A stretch of 64,000 bases of DNA. It comes from Enterococcus mundtii. Lineage in GTDB: Bacteria; Bacillota; Bacilli; Lactobacillales; Enterococcaceae. The position numbers were made by a program, and so were the translations under genes. Positions 41,101 to 50,816 of this stretch are shown piece after piece (positions within the stretch are counted from its first letter, which is position 1; the number at the start of each line of letters is the position of its first letter). The notes below the pieces were generated by a model that saw only the letters and a program-made list of their open reading frames with translations, had not been told where the DNA came from and searched no databases. The DNA lies in assembly GCF_003957375.1 (NCBI RefSeq), contig NZ_CP025473.1, positions 1,141,501-1,205,500 of the forward strand. The letters are read 5' to 3'.

Positions 41101-41617
41101 TTACTTGATGTATCCACAAGTCTTCTTGGATTATCAAACCGCTTATAATCAATTTGGCGATGTCACATTACTGGATACACCGACTTTCTTCCAAGGGATT
41201 CGTTTAGGGGAAACGGTCAACGTTCAAATCGAAAAAGGCAAGATCCTGATCATTCGTTTAGATGAGATCGGTGAACCTGATATTGAAGGGAATCGTGTGT
41301 TATTCTTTAATTTGAACGGTCAACGAAGAGAAATCACCGTCAAAGATACGTCGATCGTCAGTGCGGTAAAAACTAGACGAAAAGCAGAACCAACCAATCG
41401 CGAACAAATCGGTGCGACGATGTCCGGTTCAGTTTTAGACGTCTTGGTGAAAAAAGGCGATACGGTCAAAAGAGGCGATACATTGATGGTTACTGAAGCA
41501 ATGAAGATGGAAACGGCCATTGAAGCACCATTCGATGGAGAAATCGCACATCTCTATGTTGTTGCTGGCGACCCCATTTCTTCAGGAGATCTATTGATCG
41601 AAGTTACAGAAAAATAA
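38189..41617 (+). CDS. pyc: Pyruvate carboxylase
   Basis: Biotin-dependent anaplerotic carboxylation of pyruvate to oxaloacetate. The single chain of 1142 residues is usual. It comprises biotin carboxylase (~1-450; KAALGGGGRGMR ATP-grasp loop, EVNPRVQVEHTITE), carboxyltransferase (~525-800; TTFRDAHQSLLATRVRT, Lys in AIKDMAG, HLHTHDTSGNG metal site), the tetramerisation region, and a C-terminal biotinyl domain with VTEAMKMETAIEAP carrying the biotin Lys. A TAGGAG site lies within the ftsW gap. Confidence 0.97.
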   Translation: MRKVLVANRGEIAVRVFRACTELGIQTVGVYAEEDEYSVHRFKADEAYLVGKGKRPIDAYLDIEGILEIAKASGADAIHPGYGLLSENLHFATRCKEEGITFVGPELHHLDIFGDKIKAKTAAIEAGIASIPGTDGPVESIEEVLSFAERHGYPVMIKAALGGGGRGMRVAYDEKGAREGYERAKSEAKAAFGSDEVYVEKYIADPKHIEVQILGDTHGNIIHLFERDCSVQRRHQKVVEVAPCVSMNEQQRQRICQAAVQLMKHVGYVNAGTVEFLVENDEFYFIEVNPRVQVEHTITEMITDVDIVTTQLLIAQGKDLHKEIGLPQQSEIKIKGSAIQCRITTEDPLSNFLPDTGKIDTYRSPGGMGVRLDVGNAYAGYIVTPYFDSLLVKVCTHAADFATAIQKMERCLREFRIRGVKTNIPFMLNVILHPEFQSGQAKTTFIDSTNELFDFPRLRDRGNKTMKYIGEITVNGFPGIERGEKPYYDAPRMPKELITRPDYITAKNVLDKDGASALVDWVKQQENVLLTDTTFRDAHQSLLATRVRTKDFKEIARLTGEGLPELFSSEMWGGATFDVAYRFLNEDPWKRLRKIRSLMPNTLLQMLFRGSNAVGYSNYPDNVIAEFIKEAATQGIDVFRIFDSLNWVPQMEKSIQAVRDTGKIAEATICYTGDINDPSRAKYNVQYYKDMAKELEQLGAHLIAIKDMAGLLKPQAAYRLISELKATTDLPIHLHTHDTSGNGIITYSAATKAGVDIVDVAMSAMSGNTSQPSMSSLYYALVNGPRVPEINIENAQQLNHYWEDVRMYYKPFENGLNAPETEVYMHEMPGGQYSNLQQQAKAVGLGHRWDDIKKMYHTVNLMFGDIVKVTPSSKVVGDMALFMVQNELSEEDIYEKGETLSFPESVVTFFQGELGQPVGGFPEKLQKIILKGRPAITERPGLFAETVDFEKVKAELAKKIGYEPKQEEVLSYLMYPQVFLDYQTAYNQFGDVTLLDTPTFFQGIRLGETVNVQIEKGKILIIRLDEIGEPDIEGNRVLFFNLNGQRREITVKDTSIVSAVKTRRKAEPTNREQIGATMSGSVLDVLVKKGDTVKRGDTLMVTEAMKMETAIEAPFDGEIAHLYVVAGDPISSGDLLIEVTEK

Positions 41618-41634
41618 GAAAGGAGAGGGAACAT

Positions 41635-42765
41635 TTGAAACGACTAGGTCTATTTATAGCAACACTACTATTCGTCATGTCGGCTTTATATTTGGAGCCA
41701 GTAGTGTTCCCTCCCAAACTTGAAACATCCACGCAAGACCAACAACTGATAGGAAATCAAAATCAGGTAACGTCTTGGAAATACCAGGAGCTAAATGCGA
41801 CTGGCTTTTCTACATATATTGGTCGATCAGTCACCGAATTAGAAGCAGAGATTGGTTCTCCTAAAGATCGTTTGACGAGCGGATTCGGCTTCGAGATCAG
41901 ATATTATCAAGATCCAATTCAACAAATCGTACTTGAAGCAAATATACAAAATGACCGAGTGGAGGCTATCAAAGTTTTAAATGCGAACGCAACTAGTTTA
42001 ACACCATTTGCCGTTGGCATGACTATGCAGGATCTGACAGAGATTACAACGATTTTTCCGAACTTCACATTCGAGTATGAAGAGACAGAAGTCGGAATCG
42101 AGTTAACTGAAGAAGACATGAATTATCGTCCCTTGATTGCTTTTGATAACGGTACATTTGCGATGCTTTTCTTTGATCAAGACACAGGTGGATTATTTTC
42201 AACAGTTTATTTAAATAAGAAAAGCTTATTGAAATTAATGCCTTACCAGGTCTTTGGAGAGGGATTGCCCCACTACGAAATGGATAGTTCAGCAGACTGG
42301 GAAAGTATCAATCAATCAAGAGAGCGTGTCATTACTCGAGTATTGACGAGATTACGCCAAGAAGCTGAACTGCCTGATTATCATTACTCTCCAGATTTTA
42401 TGATCCAAACGAATGTACTGTTAACAGACTTTATCGAACAACCAGAAGAATGGTTGGCAGAAAATCGTTTGGCAGAGTGGCAAATGGCAACACAGACTTC
42501 GCAAACTACAGTTAAATTTACGTTGTCAAATGATGAAATCAATCGCTTAGTGGAAAAACGACAATTAGATCAAACAACAGGAATTTTCATGCATCCAATC
42601 ATTGATCCGACTTTTTCAGTTTTATTGTTATATACTGATCCTTATTATCATGATCGATTCTTGGAAAAAGAAACAACACAGTTAGGCGTTGCGTTTTCGA
42701 AAGAAAACATGTTAGTCTTAATGAAGGAAAAAGAGGAGACTAGTGAAAGTAGTGATAATCAATGA
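41635..42765 (+). CDS. YlbC-like exported protein, CAP-associated domain
   Basis: 376 residues with an N-terminal signal anchor (RLGLFIATLLFVMSALYL). A CAP-associated N-terminal domain (~55-190) follows, with GRSVTELEAEIGSPKDRL and its repeat-like FAVGMTMQDLTEI. The C-terminal third (~205-370) occupies the place of a CAP/SCP domain but lacks the usual HS.DM signature, so it is divergent or degenerate. The start is TTG 41635 after AAAGGAGAGG. Its position between pyc and ylbF matches B. subtilis ylbC. Function unknown; extracytoplasmic. Confidence 0.8.
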   Translation: MKRLGLFIATLLFVMSALYLEPVVFPPKLETSTQDQQLIGNQNQVTSWKYQELNATGFSTYIGRSVTELEAEIGSPKDRLTSGFGFEIRYYQDPIQQIVLEANIQNDRVEAIKVLNANATSLTPFAVGMTMQDLTEITTIFPNFTFEYEETEVGIELTEEDMNYRPLIAFDNGTFAMLFFDQDTGGLFSTVYLNKKSLLKLMPYQVFGEGLPHYEMDSSADWESINQSRERVITRVLTRLRQEAELPDYHYSPDFMIQTNVLLTDFIEQPEEWLAENRLAEWQMATQTSQTTVKFTLSNDEINRLVEKRQLDQTTGIFMHPIIDPTFSVLLLYTDPYYHDRFLEKETTQLGVAFSKENMLVLMKEKEETSESSDNQ

Positions 42766-43183
42766 GGAGTTGTTTGAACTGGAGGACCAGTGTCATCAGC
42801 TTGTTCAAACGATTGTAACAAGTGAAATGATGGAACAATATCTCAAAACTAAAAAAGAGATGGAAACTTCTATCAACGTCAACCAGTTAAAAAATGATTT
42901 TATTGCAAGCAGACAAGCATTTGAAGAAATTTCACCTTATGGAAAGTACATTCCAGAGTTTCGTGAAAAACAACGAACTGTACGCCAAGCCAAAAGGCAG
43001 TTGGATCTAAATGAGGAAGTAGCTGCTTTTCGAATAAGTGAAACAGAATTACAAAAGATACTAGATTCCATTGGAAAACAACTTGCACATACGATTTCGA
43101 CAGAGATCAAAATCAGTGCAGGTAGTCCATTTTTTGAAAAAAGTGAAGGGTGCGGAGGAAACTGCCATGGACATAGAAAATAA
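42743..43183 (+). CDS. ylbF: YlbF/YmcA family regulator
   Basis: 146-residue helical protein of the YlbF family (RQAFEEISPYGKYIPEFREKQ; AAFRISETELQKIL). In B. subtilis, YlbF (RicF) forms the RicAFT complex, which affects RNase Y-dependent mRNA maturation and carries Fe-S clusters. The C-terminal GCGGNCHGHRK with two Cys could be a metal-binding tail. The start is GTG 42743 after AGAGGAG, overlapping the end of the previous gene by 23 bases; GTG 42752 is an alternative. Confidence 0.85.
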   Translation: MKVVIINEELFELEDQCHQLVQTIVTSEMMEQYLKTKKEMETSINVNQLKNDFIASRQAFEEISPYGKYIPEFREKQRTVRQAKRQLDLNEEVAAFRISETELQKILDSIGKQLAHTISTEIKISAGSPFFEKSEGCGGNCHGHRK

Positions 43184-43508
43184 AGAATTTGAACAAACAC
43201 ATCGGCGAGGGTTAGTCGTGTGGGTATATAGTTTAAAACAATTGAAAAATCTTCGCAAATTTGGATTAGTGCATTATGTCTCTCGTAAAATGAAGTATGT
43301 GATCATGTATTTAAATGAAGACAACTATGAACAAACGGAAGAAAGGATCAAGAAATTACATTTCGTACGAAATGTCGAACGTTCTTATCGACCAGATATC
43401 GAAATGAATTTTGCTGAAAAAATCGGTAAAAAGGCGGATACAAAAGAAGAAGGCTTCGAGATCGAAGAATTAAACACCAAGATCCGCTTAGCTGATCACG
43501 TTTTCTAG
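43167..43508 (+). CDS. ylbG: UPF0298 / YlbG family protein
   Basis: 113 residues. The family region RRGLVVWVYSLKQLKNLRKFG..HYVSRKMKYVIMY is followed by an acidic C-terminal extension. Function unknown. ATG 43167 is 7 bases after GGAGGAA and overlaps the ylbF end by 17 bases. The longer in-frame option at 43071 lies inside ylbF without a site. It is the last gene of this sub-operon. Confidence 0.88.
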   Translation: MDIENKEFEQTHRRGLVVWVYSLKQLKNLRKFGLVHYVSRKMKYVIMYLNEDNYEQTEERIKKLHFVRNVERSYRPDIEMNFAEKIGKKADTKEEGFEIEELNTKIRLADHVF

Positions 43509-43603
43509 TAAAGAGAGTCAAGCGTTATAGTTAATAAAATCGACGAAAATAAAGAAAATGTGATAAAAAGATTTTGAATAGTTATAAAAAGTTAAATTAA
43601 GAA

Positions 43604-43653
43604 AAAATAGACTTGATAATTGACGATTTTAGTCGGAATCAAGTCTATTTTTT
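43604..43653 (+). terminator. Terminator between ylbG and rsmD
   Basis: Stem AAAAATAGACTTGAT / ATCAAGTCTATTTTT enclosing TTGACGATTTTAGTCGG, then Ts. Confidence 0.85.
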
Positions 43654-43662
43654 TGGTATACT
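43654..43662 (+). promoter_or_regulatory. rsmD promoter (extended -10)
   Basis: TGGTATACT directly after the terminator T-run, ~30 bases before rsmD. Confidence 0.5.
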
Positions 43663-43691
43663 AATAACAGTATGTTTCAAGGAGTGAGTAG

Positions 43692-44249
43692 ATGCGAGTA
43701 ATTTCAGGAGATTACGGCGGTCGCCGTTTAAAAAGTTTAGCAGGGCCAAATACTCGACCGACGTCTGATAAAGTCAAAGAGTCGATATTCAACATGATCG
43801 GTCCTTATTTTAATGGAGAGGTCGTTTTGGATCTTTACTCAGGAAGCGGGGGTCTAGCGATCGAAGCAGTTTCCAGAGGCTGTAGCTACGCAATCTGCGT
43901 GGAGAAAAACTATCAAGCACTAAAAATAATCAAAGAAAATATTGAAATCACAAAAGAACCGAACAAATTCAATACAATGAAATTAGATGCTGATAAAGCG
44001 ATTGAGTCACTGGCGAAAGAAGATCAAAAGATTGATATTCTATTTTTAGATCCACCTTATGCTAAACAAAAAATCGTCGATCAAATTGAACGTATGGAAG
44101 AATTGGCTCTTTTTCAGGATGCTGCCTTGATCGTATGCGAAACAGATAAGTCAGTGAAGCTTCCTGAGACAATAGGAAATTTTCAACAAATCAAAGAGCA
44201 GACCTATGGCATCTCTGCGGTGACCATTTATAGAAAAGAGGAAATATAA
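43692..44249 (+). CDS. rsmD: 16S rRNA (guanine966-N2)-methyltransferase
   Basis: SAM-dependent methyltransferase acting on 16S rRNA G966. The 185 residues begin [15 protein letters not shown], and contain the [15 protein letters not shown] segment, the SAM motif [14 protein letters not shown] and the catalytic DPPY in [16 protein letters not shown] precedes the ATG. coaD starts at the base after its stop. Confidence 0.95.
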   Translation: MRVISGDYGGRRLKSLAGPNTRPTSDKVKESIFNMIGPYFNGEVVLDLYSGSGGLAIEAVSRGCSYAICVEKNYQALKIIKENIEITKEPNKFNTMKLDADKAIESLAKEDQKIDILFLDPPYAKQKIVDQIERMEELALFQDAALIVCETDKSVKLPETIGNFQQIKEQTYGISAVTIYRKEEI

Positions 44250-45774
<1,525 letters not shown>

Positions 45775-45815
45775 ACGATTTATCGATTTGTATGTTTTGT
45801 ACTCATATTTTAAAG

Positions 45816-45970
45816 CGAGGTCAAGACATGTTTAGCCTCAACAAATAATGCGCCATCCACGAAAATTGTTTTTTAAATTTTTGTGAGTGGCGCATTATTT
45901 TTCGAAGAGGTTCTATCTGTTCCCGCCGTTTATTCGGTTTAGGTGGTACGAAAGGGCTAATGTCCCCTCT
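45816..45970 (+). repeat. Dispersed ~150-bp intergenic repeat, copy 2
   Basis: Same layout as 787-938: ACATGTTTAGC, the hairpin AATAATGCGCCATCCACGAA / TTGTGAGTGGCGCATTATT, TTTTCGAAGAGGTT, CCCGCCGTTTATTCGG, GGTGGTACGA and AATGTCCC. It fills most of the 304-base gap between sepM and the next gene and would terminate sepM. Confidence 0.82.
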
Positions 45971-46078
45971 TTTTCTTTTTTTTCAATAATTACAAAAAAA
46001 CGTTTTGTTATTTTGTAGGTAATTTTAAGTAAGTTTGCTACCATAATAAAAAAAGAGTTAGAAAGGGGCAAGGAAAAC

Positions 46079-47221
46079 ATGGAACAACCAAGCAATCGCC
46101 AATCATCATTCGATATTGGAGAACATTACTCAGATAAAAGGTATAAAAAAAATTTTGGACACTTGCGAAAAACAGCAGATTTTAAACGTGTATTAATTGA
46201 TTTTGACAAACAACTGGAAGAAACGAAAGATCAACTGCCAAAACATCGAAACGGTGTGTTGTGGACCAGACGCTTACTTGCAGAATTTCGACAGAAAAAG
46301 TTGAGCAAAGCGAATAGAGTTTTCAATTTTATTCTTAGGCGTAAGAATAAAGAGCCTGAAAAATATGAGAATACACTAAAGGATTTGAACAGTAAATATT
46401 TTAAATCAGAATATATACAATCGATTGTTGATAAAGATGTATGGATGGATCCAAAAGAAATCGTTGATGAAATCAAGTACTTAGCTTCAAGAGCGAAATC
46501 TATCCCTACGACTCGCGGGTTGGAACTAAGGGAACAGTTTCGAGCACAACCTTCGGAGCAAAAAAAATGGCGTCAACCTGAAACAGAAGAAGAATTACAC
46601 TACAGTACCCTTTCTTTCCTAGAGGAAGGTAGAGAAAGCAAGAAGTCGCGCAAGATAACTATCAATAGAAAAGATGACTCCGTCATTTACGCAGTAATCC
46701 GACGAGAGGACAATGGGGAGAAGGTTTCATTAAATATTGAAGTTTCTCATAATAAAGAGAAACGAATCGAAAAACCTATAACTGGACACCATAGAAATCC
46801 TTCCGTTCATGGCGAGGTAGCCTTTACTGGTCACCATGAGCAAGAAATCAAACAACCAAGACGGTTATCACCAATTTCAGAGTTGCAAGAAAATAATGGG
46901 AAAAAAAATTTATTGAAAGATGAGTTTGAACGACGTGATTCGAAACTTCGAGAAGTAAAATCTGCGATCAATCAAGGACTTATTTCGTCAAAAAATTTAT
47001 CTGGAGAAGGCGCTGTGCAATCGGTGAAAAAACGGATCTGGGAAATAGAGAACGGATCTGGGAAGTCCGACCGTATGGTTTTTAATAGTCATAATGCTTC
47101 GGACAAACGTTCATTTGTCATGACCAAACAAGCAGCAATGAGTAAGTCAGGGGAAAATCGACCACCAGCTCCGCCTTCTCCAAGTTTGAAGCCAAAACCA
47201 AGGATAGAACCAACTAGATAA
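46079..47221 (+). CDS. Uncharacterised highly charged orphan protein (380 aa)
   Basis: Not recognised. AAGGGGCAAGG precedes the ATG. The protein is strongly basic and hydrophilic, with no signal peptide or membrane helix. It has a helical Lys/Arg-rich N-terminal half (~1-165), a middle region with two TGHH elements (~235-260), an internal duplication of the segment coding RIWEIENGSG at ~47033-47067, and a proline-rich tail (PPAPPSPS, then KPKPR). Low-complexity composition suggests much disorder. It lies between a dispersed repeat and the comE operon, with its own terminator. A cytoplasmic or nucleic-acid-binding role is only a guess from charge. Confidence 0.72.
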   Translation: MEQPSNRQSSFDIGEHYSDKRYKKNFGHLRKTADFKRVLIDFDKQLEETKDQLPKHRNGVLWTRRLLAEFRQKKLSKANRVFNFILRRKNKEPEKYENTLKDLNSKYFKSEYIQSIVDKDVWMDPKEIVDEIKYLASRAKSIPTTRGLELREQFRAQPSEQKKWRQPETEEELHYSTLSFLEEGRESKKSRKITINRKDDSVIYAVIRREDNGEKVSLNIEVSHNKEKRIEKPITGHHRNPSVHGEVAFTGHHEQEIKQPRRLSPISELQENNGKKNLLKDEFERRDSKLREVKSAINQGLISSKNLSGEGAVQSVKKRIWEIENGSGKSDRMVFNSHNASDKRSFVMTKQAAMSKSGENRPPAPPSPSLKPKPRIEPTR

Positions 47222-47267
47222 ACCTTGGATATAAAAAATAAAAGAAATCATCATTTGAGGCGTATCT

Positions 47268-47314
47268 AATAGTGAAGGAACATCGCAGTGCAGATGTTTT
47301 TTCACTATTTTTTA
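47268..47314 (+). terminator. Terminator before comEA
   Basis: Stem ATAGTGA / TCACTAT with inner AACATC / GATGTT, followed by TTTTTTA. Confidence 0.85.
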
Positions 47315-47344
47315 GAAAGGAAAATGAAATAGCAAAGAATACTA

Positions 47345-47998
47345 ATGAAGAAAATAGTTCAAGAAATCTTTGATTCGCCAAAACGCTTCATTCTATTTTT
47401 TATATGCAGTGTATCAGTTAGTATGATAGTAGGAGTGGGCGTATACCGTCAGATCAGTCCAACTAAGATCAATGAATCTAGTAACGTACCGTTGGTAACC
47501 GCGACAAGCTCGGATAGTTACCAAAAGACTGCGACAACTGGAACAACGACAAACGACCCAATCATGTATGTAGACGTGAAAGGCAATGTCCATCGACCAG
47601 GAATATACGCATTTACCGACGAGGAACGTGTGTTTGATATCATTGAAAAAGCAGGAGGATTGACTGCACACGCTGATGAAAAACAAATCAATTTCGCTGC
47701 AAAAGTTTCGGACCAACAAGTGCTTTATATTCCCCAAGTTGGCGAAGAGATGCCTCAGTTCATAGAGGAAGTAAAGGCAAAAGAACAACCAGAGGAGAAG
47801 AAAGTCAATCTTAATACTGCCAGTCTTGCTGAATTGCAGGAGCTTCCAGGAATCGGAGCAATGAAAGCACAAGAGATCATCAATTATCGCGAAGCCAACG
47901 GTTCCTTCCAAACAATTGAAAGTTTGAAAGAAATATCGGGATTTGGCGAAAAGACAGTTGAAAAACTGAAAAACTTCGTTACAATTACAATAGAATAA
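47345..47998 (+). CDS. comEA: Competence DNA receptor ComEA
   Basis: Membrane-anchored double-stranded DNA receptor of the transformation machinery. 217 residues: N-terminal membrane helix (~13-32), Ser/Thr-rich linker, SLBB domain (~75-130; YVDVKGNVHRPGIYAF) and C-terminal helix-hairpin-helix pair (~155-215; NLNTASLAELQELPGIGAMKA). The ribosome binding site is weak. It is the first gene of comEA-comEB-comEC-holA. No TACGAATA-type competence box was seen upstream. Confidence 0.93.
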   Translation: MKKIVQEIFDSPKRFILFFICSVSVSMIVGVGVYRQISPTKINESSNVPLVTATSSDSYQKTATTGTTTNDPIMYVDVKGNVHRPGIYAFTDEERVFDIIEKAGGLTAHADEKQINFAAKVSDQQVLYIPQVGEEMPQFIEEVKAKEQPEEKKVNLNTASLAELQELPGIGAMKAQEIINYREANGSFQTIESLKEISGFGEKTVEKLKNFVTITIE

Positions 47999-48017
47999 AC
48001 CAATGAGGTGACAAATT

Positions 48018-48499
48018 ATGAGCAATGAACGAATTCCTTGGGATCAGTATTTTATGGCACAAGCCGTATTATTATCATTAAGAAGTACATGTACACGATT
48101 AGAAGTAGGTGCCACATTAGTTAGAGAAAAACGAATCATTGCGGGGGGTATAACGGCGCAGTGAGTGGGGATGTTCATTGTATCGACGAAGGTTGCTATG
48201 TCGTGAATGGTCACTGTTTACGAACGATCCATGCAGAAATGAATGCGTTACTCCAATGTGCAAAACTCGGAGTTCCTACAGAAGGAGCAGAGATCTATGT
48301 CACTCATTTTCCATGTTTGGCATGTACGAAAGCATTGCTTCAAGCTGGAATCAGGAAAATCCACTACTTGCATGATTATCGTAATGACCCTTATGCACAG
48401 TCATTGATTACTCAATTAGGTGCATCCGTCCATCAAGTCAATTTAGATATGAAATATTTTGCTAAACTTCAACAAGAGTCAACGGGAGAACTTGATTAA
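48018..48499 (+). pseudogene. comEB: comEB dCMP deaminase family gene, frameshifted
   Basis: Zinc-dependent deoxycytidylate deaminase family. The ATG at 48018 follows GAGGTGA and reads MSNERIPWDQYFMAQAVLL, then the REKRIIAGG region. A run of six Gs (48143-48148) then puts the frame onto a TGA at 48162-48164. Adding one G restores AGGYNGAVSGDVHC and the rest of the protein, including the zinc motifs HAEMNALLQC and PCLACTK, ending at 48499 (160 residues when repaired). It is either a real one-base deletion or a sequencing error in the homopolymer. comEC overlaps the 3' end. Confidence 0.88.
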
Positions 48500-50768
48500 A
48501 CAATTTGGCGAACAAGTTCGTAATTACTTGATTTTACCAGCAATGTCTTCAGTTATTTTATGTTTCGTTTACTATAAGGAGCATGATCTGTCTCGCTTGA
48601 TCGTTGCTGGTCTTTTTCTTCTGGTTCTATTCAAACACAAGCAAGCGGTGATCTATCTTTGTTGTTTTTGCAGTTTGTCAGTCTGGTTTGCTTGTCTTCA
48701 TTCAGAGGTTCCCTCGATTGATCACACAAGAACAACTGAAGAGTTTCTATTGATGACCGATACAATTCAACGGAATGGCGACTGGTTGACTGTCGAGGCG
48801 CAAAGAATCCCCACGAAACAAAAAGTCCAGCTAAGTTATCAAGCCAAAACCAAAGCAGAAGCACACCAATGGGAAGACTTTCGCGGGTATCCGATCGAAC
48901 TTCGAGTAACTGGCAGTTATCAGACACCTGAATCGTTGCGTAATCGTTATGCATTTGATGCGGTCAATTATCTGAAGGGATCACGAACTAGTGGTCAGTT
49001 CCATGGAAATGATTTTCAAGTCCTGCCTTCAACAAGGGGAGGGGTGACTTTATTTCGTGACCTCCGTGGAAAAGCAATCAATTATGTGAAAAAACGCTAT
49101 CCTAAAAAAATAGGAATGTATATCAACGCGTTACTTTACGGTTATCGTGATGCTTCTTTTCGCGAATCCGAATCAATTTTTAAAGCCACTGGATTACTGC
49201 ATCTATTCGCAGTTTCAGGGATGCATGTCTACTATTATTTAGGATTTTTGTATTATCTTTTTCGACGAAGTGGTTGTCTTTTGTCGATTACGATTCTTCC
49301 ACTGACATTGCTTACAGGGGGGTATATCCTATTAGCTGGAGGCTCATTTTCTGTGGTTAGAGCAGGGAGCTTATTTATTTTGAAGCTTATACTTAAATTG
49401 GCAGCAATCAAACTATCTACGCTTGATTGCTTTTCTTTGAATCTATGGTTGCTTTTATTGTTCGATCCATTGATCCTGCTTCAAATGGACGCGCAATTAA
49501 GTATATGGATGAGTTTATTGTTTATGACATTTTCTTACTCATCAAAAGGTTGGAACAATCGTTTATTCTATTTATTCCAAACAAGTGCAATCCAATTACC
49601 TTTAAGTGCTTGGTATTTCTATGAGTGGTCGTTTTTAAGTGGCTTATTCACGACACTTGGTATTCCATTATTCCAATACGTCCTTCTTCCAGGGGGGATC
49701 ATTCTCTTTGTAGCAGGCAACATCCTTCCGCAGTCCTTATTAGAAATCCTCGAATCGTGTTTGATTCTCTTTGAAGACTTCCTCTCTTGTTTTGATTTCT
49801 CCACACTGACGATCGGGCAACCCGCTTTTTATTTCGTTTTATTGAGTATTGTCGTCCTCTTACTTTTGTTTGAGAGCGTCACGATTCCGCCATGGAAAAA
49901 AATCATTTATTCATTATCACTCCTCCTCAGTTATTTCTTGATACCATTCCTTGATGCCTCGACTACGTTCACCTTTATCGATGTCGGACAAGGTGACAGT
50001 ATCCTACTAAAAAGTCCGATGAAACAAGAAGTGATTTTAATCGATACTGGGGGCAGATTAAATGTTGAAACAGAAGCGTGGCAGCAACGTATTACTCGTC
50101 CTTATGCAGAAAGTAATATCGTTCCATATTTAAAAGGACAAGGGATCGCCACGATCACAAAACTATTTCTCACACATAATGACGCTGATCATATCGGGGA
50201 ATTGGAAACACTCTCGTCACATTTCATCATCGAAGAAATATACATTGGTTGGGGAGCTGCCACAGATCCAAAGTTTCGCAAACGATTGATAAAAATGAGT
50301 CAGTTAGGAACCAAGATCATAGAAGTCAGGCAAGGAGATCGAATATCTGCTTGCTTTGACTTGTACGTTTTGATGCCAAGTAAAGAAGGGCAAGGAAAAA
50401 ATGAAGATTCAGTGGTTCTCTGGTTCGCATATAAGAAGCAGCGCTTTTTATTACTGGGGGATTTGGATCAAGAAGGGGAACTCGACCTGTTGGATGCTTA
50501 CCCAACATTAAGGGCGGAGATCGTGAAATTAGGACATCATGGGAGTCGTAGTTCGAGTCATCCTATGTTTTTGGCTGCTTTACAACCGAAGGTGGGGATT
50601 TTATCTAACGGGCTTGACAATCGCTATGGCCATCCACATCCTGAAGTTCTTGAAACGTTGGAAAGCTTAGAGAGTACAGTTTATCGGACAGACAAAAATG
50701 GGGCGATCACTTTTTATTGGCATCCTATTTGGACAAAAAATGGCCGACTTCAGAAAATGATAGACTAG
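48492..50768 (+). CDS. comEC: ComEC/Rec2 DNA-uptake channel
   Basis: Polytopic protein that forms the single-stranded DNA import channel. ~758 residues: N-terminal membrane helices and OB-like extracellular domain, the competence domain with HLFAVSGMHVYYYLG, further helices, and a C-terminal metallo-beta-lactamase-like domain (DVGQGDSILLKS; LTHNDADHIGELE; GHHGSRSSSHP). The start is uncertain: TTG 48492, 3 bases after GGGAG and overlapping comEB, is given; ATG 48543 or TTG 48459 are possible. No break was seen in the frame. Confidence 0.92.
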   Translation: MIKQFGEQVRNYLILPAMSSVILCFVYYKEHDLSRLIVAGLFLLVLFKHKQAVIYLCCFCSLSVWFACLHSEVPSIDHTRTTEEFLLMTDTIQRNGDWLTVEAQRIPTKQKVQLSYQAKTKAEAHQWEDFRGYPIELRVTGSYQTPESLRNRYAFDAVNYLKGSRTSGQFHGNDFQVLPSTRGGVTLFRDLRGKAINYVKKRYPKKIGMYINALLYGYRDASFRESESIFKATGLLHLFAVSGMHVYYYLGFLYYLFRRSGCLLSITILPLTLLTGGYILLAGGSFSVVRAGSLFILKLILKLAAIKLSTLDCFSLNLWLLLLFDPLILLQMDAQLSIWMSLLFMTFSYSSKGWNNRLFYLFQTSAIQLPLSAWYFYEWSFLSGLFTTLGIPLFQYVLLPGGIILFVAGNILPQSLLEILESCLILFEDFLSCFDFSTLTIGQPAFYFVLLSIVVLLLLFESVTIPPWKKIIYSLSLLLSYFLIPFLDASTTFTFIDVGQGDSILLKSPMKQEVILIDTGGRLNVETEAWQQRITRPYAESNIVPYLKGQGIATITKLFLTHNDADHIGELETLSSHFIIEEIYIGWGAATDPKFRKRLIKMSQLGTKIIEVRQGDRISACFDLYVLMPSKEGQGKNEDSVVLWFAYKKQRFLLLGDLDQEGELDLLDAYPTLRAEIVKLGHHGSRSSSHPMFLAALQPKVGILSNGLDNRYGHPHPEVLETLESLESTVYRTDKNGAITFYWHPIWTKNGRLQKMID

Positions 50769-50816
50769 CAATTTTTGTTTTCTCGTGATAGGATAAATTG
50801 GAAAGTGGTGAGAGAT

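Noticed and set aside
47414-48025. 203-codon reverse frame across comEA
   Set aside because: Cys/Phe-rich antisense shadow of comEA without a start signal.
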